Source: Candidatus Obscuribacter sp.
Lineage (GTDB): Bacteria > Cyanobacteriota > Vampirovibrionia > Obscuribacterales > Obscuribacteraceae
Direction of reading: 5' to 3'
DNA length: 64,000 nucleotides
NCBI GenBank assembly: GCA_016718315.1
Contig: JADKDV010000001.1
Coordinates: forward strand, 682,001-746,000
Shown piece by piece: positions 8,158 to 17,723 of the stretch (positions are counted from its first letter, which is position 1; every line of letters begins with the position of its first letter). The position numbers and the translations under genes are program-made. The notes under the pieces were generated by a model. The model had not been told where the DNA came from, did no database searches, and saw only the letters and a list, made by a program, of their open reading frames with translations.

Positions 8158-10557
8158 TTAGACTGTATTGAGTTTCATCGCCTGTTCATCAAAAGCTTCT
8201 GGACAGGCTTTACGCAGATCAGCCTGAGAGCGCAGATAAACTGTTTTGAGTTTGAGATACTTTAGTCTCACCTGAGGCCAGTCGCTGCTACTGGCATAAG
8301 TGATAATGTCCGAAGCCACTCTAGTCATCAGCTTAAGGCCGAGACTGGCACAGGGACCTTTAATACTATTGGATAACTGTTTGACCTTTTCGACATTGTT
8401 CTCGTCGATAGCCTTTTGCATCGATCCGACAAAGCCCTCCATTGCCGCCAAAAAGGACTTCATTATGTCTTTTAGCTCTTCGCGGCTGTAACTTGCCGCT
8501 ATATTATCAGCATCAAAGGGAGCGGTCTCGCCACCACTCATGGTATCGCTAATTTGAGCTTGCAAGACTTGATCGCCAGCGGCATTATGCTCGTGCCCGA
8601 GGGCTGTCTCAATTACGCGCGAGAGTGTGCCTTCGTTGATACCTTTAGTGAGATAGTCATCCATACCCGCCGATATGCAGCGCTCTTTATCAGCATCACG
8701 GTCATAACTGGTCATGGCAATAATCGGTACATGCCGGCCCAGCTCCACTTCGCGCCTTCTGATTTCGGCCGTTGCTTCATAACCATTCATCACTGGCATG
8801 TCGCAATCCATAAATATAATGGTCAGGTCTTTATGATAATGATTCAGGGCTTCCAGACCATTTGCTGCTACTTCAGTTTTGAATCCTAACTTACGCAATT
8901 GATGCACAAGAAGTTTTTGATTGACTGGGATATCATCGACTATCAGAGCACGGCGCTCAGCAACTGGGGACGGCGCTACAGGCTCAAATACGGGCAGTAC
9001 TGGTGCTGCCTCAAGTACAGGCAGTGCCTGGGCTTGACTTTGTTCCTCGCGACTTTGATCCAGTTCATCGGATTGTTCGGGTTCAGGTTCAGCTACAGCA
9101 CTTTGCCATACTGGCAATTCTTCCTCTACAGGAGCCTCAATACTGGGCTCAGGTAATGGTTCTGCCATGGGTTCGGCGATGGGTTCTGATACAGGCTCTG
9201 GCTCTGGGACAGAGTCTTCTTGTGCGGAGGTCAAAGCAGGGCTTTCATGATGTGCAAAGACACTAACTGGTTCGTCATCTCGACTATCATCAAGGACTTG
9301 CGGCACTTCTCTAACAAAATCCGAAAACTCACTCCAGAGTGCTGCTTCTTTTTCTACTTCAGCACCGATTTCTTCGATGTCATCAACGAGCAAGTCGTTG
9401 TCGGCATTACTCACAGCCTCTACGGCTTGAGCGTTCATGTCAGCCTGGCTATCATCAACAGGAGGATTAAAGTCCTCGTTTGCCTCTGGCTCCTCTGGGG
9501 TCGTGACACTTTCTTCTTCAACGCTTATCACTGGCTCAGCGGCCGCTTCAATCACAGATTCAACAGCTAAACTGGCAACTTCAGGCTCGGCTTGGGTCTC
9601 AGCTACTGGCGCCTCCAGCACTTCTAGTGGTGGTTCGGTTATTTGAGGCTCTGGGATTTTTGCTTCGGGCAAGATTTCATCGATTGACTCACTGGCATCA
9701 GGCTCTGCCACATGCATACGGTTGTAGCTATTGAGTACTTCGGTAGTCTGAGGCTGACCAGTGATGATGTTATCGAGCCCTTCTTCTATGTCTCTAAAAA
9801 ATGGTTCTTCAATCTCGCTTAAGTCGTGATTATATGAGTCTGGCAATACTGCCTGTGGTGCGGCAAATTGATTAAAAGCAAGGGCGCTGGCAATGACCCG
9901 ATTAAAATCAGCCACTGGACTATTTAAACGCTCTAGCTGACCTCTCAGTTCACACAATAACTGGGCGATTTTTTGCTCAAGTTGAGCTTCTTCAGTGGCC
10001 TCTGCCACAAAAGTAAGACAGCCACCATAATGCCCTTCATCATCGGTCAGGGGCTTGCCAACAAACTGTAGCCATTTGACTGTGCCACCATCTTTGCCAT
10101 CACTGAGGGCAAAGCGTCCAGACAAAAGAACACTATCCTTTGCCTTGACCGAGCGCTTGTCTTGAGGCACATCCCATGGTTTGACAGCAACAGGGACTAG
10201 ACCATCTTGCCCTGGCTCATAAAAGGCAATTTGATTATTTTCAAAGTCCTGACCGCTCATACCGGTGAGAGTATAAAACGCCGGATTAGCCAACAGTACC
10301 TGACCCTCTTCACCAGTCAATACAGCGCCGAGACTGCGTTCTTTGGAGAGCCTCATAATGATGCCTGGTACGAGGGCCAGCTCCAGATGCTGGCTATCAC
10401 TAATCAATGCCTTGACAGCTTTTTCGAGTCCTGACTTGGAAGCGACAGTACTTTCGATTTGAGACAGCTCGCTTTGCAAAGCACCAATTTGACTGGTCAG
10501 TTTGCGCATCAAACCCGACATCAAATCGGCACCTAGCATAGTATTATCGGATGCCAT
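8158..10557 (-). CDS. PAS-receiver protein with long acidic linker and degenerate HPt domain
   Basis: The protein has about 799 residues. In order: an N-terminal helical region; a PAS-like domain (ERSLGAVLTGEEGQVLLANPAFYTLTG, then a PAC-like stretch ending about residue 195); a 300-residue linker extremely rich in Glu, Pro, Ala and Val; a receiver domain (ALIVDDIPVNQKLL, phospho-Asp in FMDCDMPVMNG, Thr in AMTSYD, Lys in YLTKG); and a C-terminal HPt-like helical bundle. The HPt motif reads LSNSIKGPCASLG, with Asn where the phospho-His should be (codon at 8368-8370). No kinase domain is present. The start chosen at 10557 has GGAG six bases upstream; an ATG at 10569 overlaps that site. It has a shorter relative at 12715-14316. 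Confidence 0.82.
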   Translation of the reverse strand: MASDNTMLGADLMSGLMRKLTSQIGALQSELSQIESTVASKSGLEKAVKALISDSQHLELALVPGIIMRLSKERSLGAVLTGEEGQVLLANPAFYTLTGMSGQDFENNQIAFYEPGQDGLVPVAVKPWDVPQDKRSVKAKDSVLLSGRFALSDGKDGGTVKWLQFVGKPLTDDEGHYGGCLTFVAEATEEAQLEQKIAQLLCELRGQLERLNSPVADFNRVIASALAFNQFAAPQAVLPDSYNHDLSEIEEPFFRDIEEGLDNIITGQPQTTEVLNSYNRMHVAEPDASESIDEILPEAKIPEPQITEPPLEVLEAPVAETQAEPEVASLAVESVIEAAAEPVISVEEESVTTPEEPEANEDFNPPVDDSQADMNAQAVEAVSNADNDLLVDDIEEIGAEVEKEAALWSEFSDFVREVPQVLDDSRDDEPVSVFAHHESPALTSAQEDSVPEPEPVSEPIAEPMAEPLPEPSIEAPVEEELPVWQSAVAEPEPEQSDELDQSREEQSQAQALPVLEAAPVLPVFEPVAPSPVAERRALIVDDIPVNQKLLVHQLRKLGFKTEVAANGLEALNHYHKDLTIIFMDCDMPVMNGYEATAEIRRREVELGRHVPIIAMTSYDRDADKERCISAGMDDYLTKGINEGTLSRVIETALGHEHNAAGDQVLQAQISDTMSGGETAPFDADNIAASYSREELKDIMKSFLAAMEGFVGSMQKAIDENNVEKVKQLSNSIKGPCASLGLKLMTRVASDIITYASSSDWPQVRLKYLKLKTVYLRSQADLRKACPEAFDEQAMKLNTV

Positions 10558-10621
10558 CGCAAACTCCATTAGTAAAAAGCGCTATCAAGCCCTGAGAAAT
10601 ATACCCGTGGCAGATAGGCCC

Positions 10622-11179
10622 CTAACTATATAAAGTTTCTTCTGAGATAGTGTAATCTTCAAAAAATTTCTTGCTATCAAGAATTATCAGCATCTCGCTT
10701 GTCACCGCCAGAGTAAAACCGCTCAGTCGACCGGTCAGTCCACTAAATTCAGTGACCAGTTCTAGCTCATCAACATCTTTGACACCGACAAGCTCCTCAA
10801 TGGCCAGAGCCAGTTTATGCCCTTCAAAGGCAATCACCAGAGCATATTTTGAGCGTTCACCAAAGCCTACACTGGCAGCAGAACCAAAAAGCGATGGCGG
10901 GTCAATGAGGGTTAAAATCTCGCCTCTAATGTTGGTCAAGCCAATAAATGGAGCGCCAAGACCAGGCACCGGTGTGACCGATTTTAGCTTATAGGCGCCC
11001 TGGACATAGGCTGTCTCAAAACCAAATTTGCCACCGCCAATGCCAGCCACCACTACTTGATAAGCAAGAGTTTTTAGCTCATCGTTTAAGAGTGGTCGAG
11101 CCAGACGACGCGCTCTGGCCCGCAAGATTTTATCCCGCAATACTCTGTTTAATTCACTTGTGGGATTGTTTTGAGTCAA
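10622..11179 (-). CDS. cheW: CheW-like coupling protein
   Basis: CheW proteins link chemoreceptors to the CheA kinase. This 185-residue protein has the two-lobed beta-barrel pattern: FGFETAYVQGAYKLKSVTPVPG, then FIGLTNIRGEILTLIDPPSLFG, and later VIAFEGHKLALAIEELVGV. The N-terminal 35 residues are an extra basic helix. The start overlaps the end of the cheR gene by 26 bases; a later non-ATG start within the basic helix is possible. It is the second gene of the leftward arm of the locus. Confidence 0.88.
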   Translation of the reverse strand: MTQNNPTSELNRVLRDKILRARARRLARPLLNDELKTLAYQVVVAGIGGGKFGFETAYVQGAYKLKSVTPVPGLGAPFIGLTNIRGEILTLIDPPSLFGSAASVGFGERSKYALVIAFEGHKLALAIEELVGVKDVDELELVTEFSGLTGRLSGFTLAVTSEMLIILDSKKFFEDYTISEETLYS

Positions 11180-12563
11180 TTTCGATGAGGCTGTCTACAA
11201 CTTTGAGCAGATCACCAGCGCTGGTACCTTCTGACCAGGGCAGAGTGTTTGCACTGGGCAATTTTAATAGATTGTCGCGCAAATGTTGCATATGAGTGCG
11301 GGCCAGGTCAAGCTCACCTTGACTGATTAGATAACTGGCCAGCAAAAATTCGGCGGTGACAAAATTAGGATCGAGGTTGATGCAGTGCACAAGAGCTAGA
11401 CTGGCGGCCTCATAATTACCAGCCTCCTGCAAAACCAGAGCTTTGAGATAGTAGCCATCTGGACGCTTTCTATCGACACCGATATAGCGCTCTACCGCTG
11501 CCAGGGCTTCTTTGAGACGCCCCAAGCTGTTAAGAGCCCGCGCTCTCAGCTCCAGTATCTCCAGATAGCGATGGGAGGCGAGCACTTTTGTGTCAATTGA
11601 GTTTTCTACGGTATCAAGCCAGGATATAGCTGAGTTGTAATCGCCCTGTGCGATTAGTTTGGAGGCCCGCGCCACTGAGCGCTCCAGGTCACTGAGTGCA
11701 AATTGACTTTTGCCTGGTGACAATTGCGGCTTTGTATAAAAATAACTGCCCTGGACGATTCTTTGCTCCAGTAGCTCTGGTTTAACTTTACCTACCTCGG
11801 TAGCACTCAAACTGAGATAGCCGCCCGGAGCCAGACTATGAGCCAAACGTGTTAGCACCGGCTGCATTTTGTTTTCGCAAAAGTAGATAAGCACATTGCG
11901 GCAGGCAATAAAATCCATATCGTTAGTATCAGTGATGGACTTAGGATAGTCATCACAGGCTAAATTGAGATAGTCAAATCGCACCATTTGTTTAATGCGG
12001 TCACTGATGCGATAACGCCCATTTAGCTCAGTAAAATGTCTCTTTTCGGCTTCAAAATCGATACAGGCATTACGAAATGACCATTCACCATAGATACCCT
12101 CACGAGCACGCTTAATAAAATCAGGATTGATATCGGTGGCAAGAATGCTAATTTGCCAATCATCGATATCGGGTATCACCCGGCACAAAAGCATAGCCAG
12201 GCTGTAGGCTTCTTCCCCTGTACAGCAACCAGCACTCCATAAGCGTAATTTGCGGGTAGCCCGATTTTTGGCAACTAATTCAGGCAATATTTGAGTGAGC
12301 AGCGCCCGGTAACTATTGGGCTCTCTAAAAAAGTAAGTCTCACCCACTGTGAGATGCCGGGCAAAGCGCTCCACCTGGCTTCTATCCACCCGTTCGGAGA
12401 CGAGGCTGGCGGCCACTTCCCAGGCATTGACATTACTCTCGGCAGCAAGGCGAGCAAAGGCTCGCTCCAGATCAGACAGACGCTCTTCTGGATAATGCAA
12501 TCCAGTGACTTCGCTGACTACCAGAGAGAGGCGCTGAAGAAATTCATGGCCTAACTCAGACAT
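11154..12563 (-). CDS. cheR: CheR-type protein-glutamate methyltransferase with C-terminal TPR
   Basis: This enzyme methylates receptor glutamates using S-adenosylmethionine and works against CheB. CheR N-terminal helices precede the catalytic domain, which shows GETYFFREP and the SAM-binding LWSAGCCTGEEAYSLAML. FIACRNVLIYFCE is the conserved late motif. From about residue 320 to the end there are TPR-like helices (LIAQGDYNSAISWLDTVE, LVLQEAGNYEAASLALVH), a known CheR-TPR architecture often seen in non-flagellar chemosensory systems. I chose ATG at 12563 (MSELGHEF); a GTG 75 bases upstream is in frame but adds residues unlike the family. The ribosome site is weak for both. Confidence 0.9.
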   Translation of the reverse strand: MSELGHEFLQRLSLVVSEVTGLHYPEERLSDLERAFARLAAESNVNAWEVAASLVSERVDRSQVERFARHLTVGETYFFREPNSYRALLTQILPELVAKNRATRKLRLWSAGCCTGEEAYSLAMLLCRVIPDIDDWQISILATDINPDFIKRAREGIYGEWSFRNACIDFEAEKRHFTELNGRYRISDRIKQMVRFDYLNLACDDYPKSITDTNDMDFIACRNVLIYFCENKMQPVLTRLAHSLAPGGYLSLSATEVGKVKPELLEQRIVQGSYFYTKPQLSPGKSQFALSDLERSVARASKLIAQGDYNSAISWLDTVENSIDTKVLASHRYLEILELRARALNSLGRLKEALAAVERYIGVDRKRPDGYYLKALVLQEAGNYEAASLALVHCINLDPNFVTAEFLLASYLISQGELDLARTHMQHLRDNLLKLPSANTLPWSEGTSAGDLLKVVDSLIEIDSKQSHK

Positions 12564-12714
12564 ACCAATACCCGCTCGACACCTTATACGTGCCCGATTA
12601 GCCGGGTTATAATGCACCCTTACGGGATGGTCAGTCACAATCTTTACATCTCACTGCTTGACCAGCCCCAGACGGGTTATTGTTAGAATGAGATATTGCC
12701 CTGGGGGATGCTGA

Positions 12715-14316
12715 ATGAATGGCGAATGGGATACACCGGTAAGTAAACTAGCATCTCAGCTCGAAGACTTACGCAATACTCTGCGCACAATCGATGATGC
12801 CAAAGACGAATTGAGACCAGAGCTTAAACAAGCCACAGCCGAACTCAATTTACTATTGCATAACCGCGCTGCCGGACAGGATCCGCTTTATCAATTGCCG
12901 AGAGTGCTGGGCTCTATCCTGCAAAACCCAAATATTGGCGCCATGGTCTTTAGCGAAGACGGACGCCGCATTTTGCACAACAGCAAAGCAGAATATTTGC
13001 TTGGCGACTTGATTAAACATGAAATTAGCGGCGGCGAAGATAATCAAGAGTCCACTTCTTTTATCACTTCACTGCGCGGCGACAAACTGGATAAAAATTC
13101 ACTGCCCTGGTTTAGTGCTCTCAAAAATGCCCAGTCCCAGGAAGCTGAAATCATCCTCAAAAATCAAAACAACGATGATAAAAGATATTTGCGTGTGACG
13201 GTCAATCCGCTGGCATCAGGCATGCATAACAGTGGACAAATTGGTGGAGTGATTGCCTTTATTGCTGATATCACCGACCATGTGCACGTTGTCAGCGAAC
13301 TCAGCACCATTTGCAAAGACACCGAAAAGAAACTCGATGAGTTTAATCTCGGTCTTAAAGAGCTTGCTTTACTGGTGCAAAAGCTGGCAGCAATAAAGCA
13401 TAACGACCTGCCCGAACCTGACAAAAAACCGGTCCGAGAGCAAAAAGCAAAAGCAGAACCCATTGCCCTTGGTCTAAAAGCTTTGATAGCCGATGATGTG
13501 GCTGTCAACCAAAAGCTATTGCGCCTGCAACTCGAAAAGATGGGCTTTACTACCAGCACCGCCAATGATGGCAAAGAAGCATTTGATCAAGCTCAAAGTC
13601 ATGATTTTGACATAGTCTTGATGGACTGCGACATGCCTAAAGTGGACGGCTACGAAGCCACCTCCATGATCCGCGCTATCGAAGGTAAGCGAGGACAGGT
13701 GCCAATCATTGCAGTGACGGCTTATGACCGCGACGGCGACAAACAAAAATGTCTAGAAAGCGGTATGAATGATTACATCACCAAAGGCTCTCCCGAAAAA
13801 CTATTGCGCGGTCTGTTAATCAAATGGTTGCCTCAAATCAAAGCCGATGATAGTGATGATGACTCTGGTCTAGAAGAAAATGATTTGATGACCAAGGCCA
13901 GAGCGGTCTTATTTGCCTCGCCTGACGGCAATCTGACCAGCGGTAAACGCAATGATACTGTCGACTACGATGCACTCAAGCGCACCTACGGCGTCAAAGA
14001 AGCAGAAGAAATAGTCAAACTGTTTTTGGGCGTGACCGGCACCTTTATAGAGTGCCTGGACTTGGCTGTAAGCTCCAAAGATCTTGATGCCGTAAATCAC
14101 TTCTCTTACTCAATCAAAGGTCCACTGTCCTCGCTAAAACTGAGCTATCAAGCGGAGCTAGCCGGACGTTTGGCGCAACAAGGTGCCAAACACAAATGGA
14201 AAGAAGCTAAAAAGACTTATGGTGAGCTAGTCAAAGCCTACACCCCTGTCAAAAATAGCTTGCAGCAATTGTTTCCGGATGAACAGTGGCAGACAACGAC
14301 TTCTCCATCTAACTGA
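12715..14316 (+). CDS. PAS-receiver protein with degenerate HPt domain
   Basis: This 533-residue relative of the protein at 8158-10557 has the same domain order with a short linker. It has an N-terminal coiled helix, a PAS domain (LGSILQNPNIGAMVFSEDG onward), a PAC-like stretch ending in AFIADITDHVHVV, a receiver (ALIADDVAVNQKLL, phospho-Asp in LMDCDMPKVDGYE, Thr in AVTAYD, Lys in YITKG) and a C-terminal HPt-like bundle. The HPt motif is FSYSIKGPLSSLKL, with Tyr465 in the histidine position (codon 14107-14109). There is no kinase. GGGGGA lies six bases before the ATG. It opens the rightward arm and is followed by hybrid cheA after nine bases. Confidence 0.85.
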   Translation: MNGEWDTPVSKLASQLEDLRNTLRTIDDAKDELRPELKQATAELNLLLHNRAAGQDPLYQLPRVLGSILQNPNIGAMVFSEDGRRILHNSKAEYLLGDLIKHEISGGEDNQESTSFITSLRGDKLDKNSLPWFSALKNAQSQEAEIILKNQNNDDKRYLRVTVNPLASGMHNSGQIGGVIAFIADITDHVHVVSELSTICKDTEKKLDEFNLGLKELALLVQKLAAIKHNDLPEPDKKPVREQKAKAEPIALGLKALIADDVAVNQKLLRLQLEKMGFTTSTANDGKEAFDQAQSHDFDIVLMDCDMPKVDGYEATSMIRAIEGKRGQVPIIAVTAYDRDGDKQKCLESGMNDYITKGSPEKLLRGLLIKWLPQIKADDSDDDSGLEENDLMTKARAVLFASPDGNLTSGKRNDTVDYDALKRTYGVKEAEEIVKLFLGVTGTFIECLDLAVSSKDLDAVNHFSYSIKGPLSSLKLSYQAELAGRLAQQGAKHKWKEAKKTYGELVKAYTPVKNSLQQLFPDEQWQTTTSPSN

Positions 14317-14325
14317 GGCTAACTA

Positions 14326-16614
14326 TTGTCCTCCGATGAAGAGTTTCTCCAGCGTCTAAGGGCGGCCTTTGTTGAAGAAGGCAGCGAGATTTTGCAGGCA
14401 ACTACAGATGCCTTACTGGACCTCGCTTTAGAAGTCGATTATCAAGCCCAGATCAATATATTGAGCCGCATATTATCCAACCTCCATACCCTCAAGGGTA
14501 GTGCCAGAGCGGTAAGCGATCAAGACATAGTCTCAGTTTGCCAGAGCATAGAGTCACTGGCCTCGCAGCTCAAGCAAATGGATCAAAACAATCTGCCTCG
14601 CGCTTTGATGATTGCTCTCGATCCATTGACTGAAGTAATAGACAATCTCAACAAATTAATTATCGGTACCGACCAGGGTCTCAAAGACGCGCTCGATATC
14701 AAGCTTGCAGCACTCAATCATAAATTGACTGGTTTGACTACAGACGAGCCCAAGCCAGATAAACCAGAGCCTGCCCCTCAGCCAAAAGTAACTGAGCCAT
14801 CAATAACGCAAATGCAACAGATGGAGACTGGCACTTTTAATGTCTCTGAATTGCGCTCGATTATCGCAGCTTCAAAAGGCGAAGCACTACCACAGTCGAT
14901 TTATAAGCCAAGCCGCAGCGAAGTAATACCAGATACAACTGTGCGCGTGCAGGTAGATAGACTGGACAAATTGCTACTAGCCTCTGAAGAATTACTATTG
15001 CTAAAAGCCCAGCTCGGTCAAAGACTGGAGCAGGTTTATGACCTCAAAGAAATGATTGCCAAACTGTCAATCAAAGCTGATCCAAAAACAATGGAGCAAA
15101 CTCACAAAGAGGCAACCAGGCTCTATCGCCAGACAGCGCGCGATGCTTCAAATGCTGCTTTGATGATCAGTCAATTTTTGGATACAGCCAAGACTCTTAC
15201 CATGCAGCCCATGACCACCACCCTGGAGGTCTTCCCCAGATTGGTGCGAGATCTTTGCCGCGAGCTAAAAAAAGAATGTGACCTGACTGTCGAAGGCGCC
15301 CATATCGAGATTGACAGACGCATACTGGAGCGACTCAAAGAGCCGCTTTTGCATATTATGCGCAATGCACTGGATCATGGCATCGAAAATCCAGAAGCAA
15401 GAGAGCGCGCCGGTAAACCGCGTAAAGCAAAGATGGAGCTGATAGTAAAGCAGCTCTCGCTAGAAAACCTGGAAATACTGGTCACCGATGATGGTGCCGG
15501 AGTCAATGCTCGTAAAGTCAGACAAAAAGCTCTAGACTTGGGTCTCATAAACAAAGACGAAGCCGATACCATGTCTTATGCGCAAAGCCTGGGGCTTATA
15601 TTCAGACCGGATTTTTCGACCAGAGATGAAGTATCGGAGCTATCGGGGCGGGGTATTGGCCTGTCTATTGTCAAAGAAAAAATCGAAGAGCTGGCAGGAC
15701 GACTAGAAATTGCCAGCACCGAAGGAGCGGGCACAACCTTTAAAATTGTGCTGCCAACAAAAATGGCCACCTTTGCAGGCATAATGGTGGAAGCCTCAGG
15801 TCAAAATTTTGTTATACCAGTTGCTGGTCTGGTCAGAGCTATGCGCGTCCACCCACTGGCCTTAGAAATGGTCGAGGGGCGTCGTACCTTTTTTGTTGAC
15901 GGTAAGTTAATACCAATAGCTCATTTAAGCCAGGCCCTGTCAATCAATGCTCAAGAAGCCAAAAGCGGTAGTTTCAAGTTTCTCGAAATACTGGTAGTGC
16001 AATCAAGAGAGCGTACAGCCGGCATCATTGTCGATCATGTACTTGATCAAAGAGAATTTTTAGTAAAAAAACCAGGCTATCCCCTGCAAAATCTCACCAA
16101 TTTTAGTGGCGCCACAATCCTCACCACTGGTGCCACAGCCCTTGTCATTGACATTCATCAATTAGTTGAAACAGTGCATCATTTTAAGTCATCGAGTAAA
16201 CCACAAGACTCGCTACTAGCAGGACTGCTTGACTCTTTTGAAGACAAAGACGAAGCCAAGGTTACCCCTGACAAATCTTCGATATTGCTTGTGGAAGACT
16301 CGATAACATCAAGAGTATTACTGAAAAACATTTTTGAATCAGCAGGCTATACTGTGCAAGCCGCAAACAATGGCGAGGAAGGTTTGAGGGCACTAAGACA
16401 CGGGCATTTTAGCGCTGTTGTCTCAGATGTGGAAATGCCAGTAATGGATGGTCTGGAGATGACCAGGCGAATAAAAGGCGATGCCCAGCTAAAGACCACA
16501 CCGGTAATACTTGTGACCTCGTTGTCCTCCGAGCGCGATCGCAAAAATGGCAGCGACGCTGGTGCTGATGCCTACTTTGTTAAAGGCGACCTTGATAGTA
16601 CTGGACTTTTATAA
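14326..16614 (+). CDS. cheA: Hybrid CheA histidine kinase with C-terminal receiver
   Basis: This is the central kinase of the chemosensory system, with 762 residues. An N-terminal HPt (P1) domain carries His54 in SNLHTLKGSAR. A Pro-rich linker leads to a helical dimerisation region. The ATPase domain has the N box HIMRNALDHGIE and the G boxes TDDGAGVN and GRGIGLSIVKEKIEEL. A CheW-like P5 domain follows (GIMVEASGQNFVIPVAGLVRA), then a receiver with LLVEDSITSRVLL, SDVEMPVMDG and VTSLSS. Fused CheA-receiver kinases occur in Frz-like and other non-flagellar systems. The start is TTG at 14326 with GAGG a few bases upstream. It lies in an operon with the genes on both sides. Confidence 0.93.
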   Translation: MSSDEEFLQRLRAAFVEEGSEILQATTDALLDLALEVDYQAQINILSRILSNLHTLKGSARAVSDQDIVSVCQSIESLASQLKQMDQNNLPRALMIALDPLTEVIDNLNKLIIGTDQGLKDALDIKLAALNHKLTGLTTDEPKPDKPEPAPQPKVTEPSITQMQQMETGTFNVSELRSIIAASKGEALPQSIYKPSRSEVIPDTTVRVQVDRLDKLLLASEELLLLKAQLGQRLEQVYDLKEMIAKLSIKADPKTMEQTHKEATRLYRQTARDASNAALMISQFLDTAKTLTMQPMTTTLEVFPRLVRDLCRELKKECDLTVEGAHIEIDRRILERLKEPLLHIMRNALDHGIENPEARERAGKPRKAKMELIVKQLSLENLEILVTDDGAGVNARKVRQKALDLGLINKDEADTMSYAQSLGLIFRPDFSTRDEVSELSGRGIGLSIVKEKIEELAGRLEIASTEGAGTTFKIVLPTKMATFAGIMVEASGQNFVIPVAGLVRAMRVHPLALEMVEGRRTFFVDGKLIPIAHLSQALSINAQEAKSGSFKFLEILVVQSRERTAGIIVDHVLDQREFLVKKPGYPLQNLTNFSGATILTTGATALVIDIHQLVETVHHFKSSSKPQDSLLAGLLDSFEDKDEAKVTPDKSSILLVEDSITSRVLLKNIFESAGYTVQAANNGEEGLRALRHGHFSAVVSDVEMPVMDGLEMTRRIKGDAQLKTTPVILVTSLSSERDRKNGSDAGADAYFVKGDLDSTGLL

Positions 16615-16631
16615 ATGGTGCGCAAACTGAC

Positions 16632-17711
16632 ATGAGCTTAGAAAAGCCTCGACAGAAACTCAAAATCCTCATTGTCGAAGACAGCCTGACAGCGCAAAAG
16701 TTGCTCGTCAATATCCTCGAAAAAGATCCTGATCTTTCAGTTATTGGTGTCGCTTCAAGTGGCGAAGAAGCACTAAAGATGCTGAAATCACTCAATCCAG
16801 ATGTAATTACCATGGACATCCATATGCCCGGTATGAACGGTCTTGATGTCACTCGCAAAATCATGGAAACCACACCAATACCGATAATTGTAGTCAGTGC
16901 CAGTTGCCTGGTGGATGATGTGCAAAGAGCATTTCAGCTAATTGAAGCCGGTGCCCTGACTGCTATTCCCAAGCCAATAATGACGACTGCACCAGATTTT
17001 GAGACACTGGCATCGAGACTGAAGCAAACAGTTAAGGACATGTCTCAAGTAAAAGTAGTAAGACGCTGGACCAAAGACCGCATGGAAAAAATCGCACCAC
17101 AAGCGATTTCATCCACCAGCTTGACCAGGCTGCCAGGTCACCATGAGCTGGATTTGATTGTTATTGGTGCTTCCACCGGCGGACCGGCAGCTGTTGCCAA
17201 CATACTCAAAGACTTACCAGCAAACTACCCATTACCACTGGTACTGGTGCAACACATTGCTCCGGGCTTTTTAGCCGGCATGGTGGAATGGCTATCGGGC
17301 TCTCTTAAACTCAAAGTCAAAATCGCAGAAGATGGAGAGACATTAAAAGCCGGTACTCTCTATTTGCCTCAAGAGGGTAAGCATCTCACGGTAAATCCCC
17401 GTAAGGTCCTCAAAATAAGCCAGGGCGAACCAGTTAGAGGTCATAGACCGGCAGTATCAAACTTGTTTAAATCTGCAGCTGACAATTACGCCAGTCGTGC
17501 ACTCGGCATTCTCCTCACAGGCATGGGCAAAGACGGCGCTAGCGAGCTTACATTGATGAAGACTGGTGGTGCCACCACCATCTGCCAGGATAAAGAAAGC
17601 TCAGTTGTGCACGGCATGCCTGGTGCCGCCATCAGCCTTGGTGGCGCATCGCACGTGCTTAGCCTGGACGCTATCGCCACAGTACTCGCACATATTGGTC
17701 AAAGACCCTGA
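16632..17711 (+). CDS. cheB: CheB protein-glutamate methylesterase response regulator
   Basis: CheB removes receptor methyl groups when phosphorylated by CheA. Residues about 10-125 are the receiver (LIVEDSLTAQKLL, phospho-Asp in TMDIHMPGMNG). The C-terminal catalytic domain shows the Ser of IGASTGGPAAV, the His of VLVQHIAPGF and the Asp of LLTGMGKDGASEL, so the catalytic triad is complete. The length of 359 residues is normal. It follows hybrid cheA by 17 bases and precedes the CheY-like gene by 12. Together with CheR it gives a full adaptation module. Confidence 0.95.
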   Translation: MSLEKPRQKLKILIVEDSLTAQKLLVNILEKDPDLSVIGVASSGEEALKMLKSLNPDVITMDIHMPGMNGLDVTRKIMETTPIPIIVVSASCLVDDVQRAFQLIEAGALTAIPKPIMTTAPDFETLASRLKQTVKDMSQVKVVRRWTKDRMEKIAPQAISSTSLTRLPGHHELDLIVIGASTGGPAAVANILKDLPANYPLPLVLVQHIAPGFLAGMVEWLSGSLKLKVKIAEDGETLKAGTLYLPQEGKHLTVNPRKVLKISQGEPVRGHRPAVSNLFKSAADNYASRALGILLTGMGKDGASELTLMKTGGATTICQDKESSVVHGMPGAAISLGGASHVLSLDAIATVLAHIGQRP

Positions 17712-17723
17712 AGGATAAAAGCA

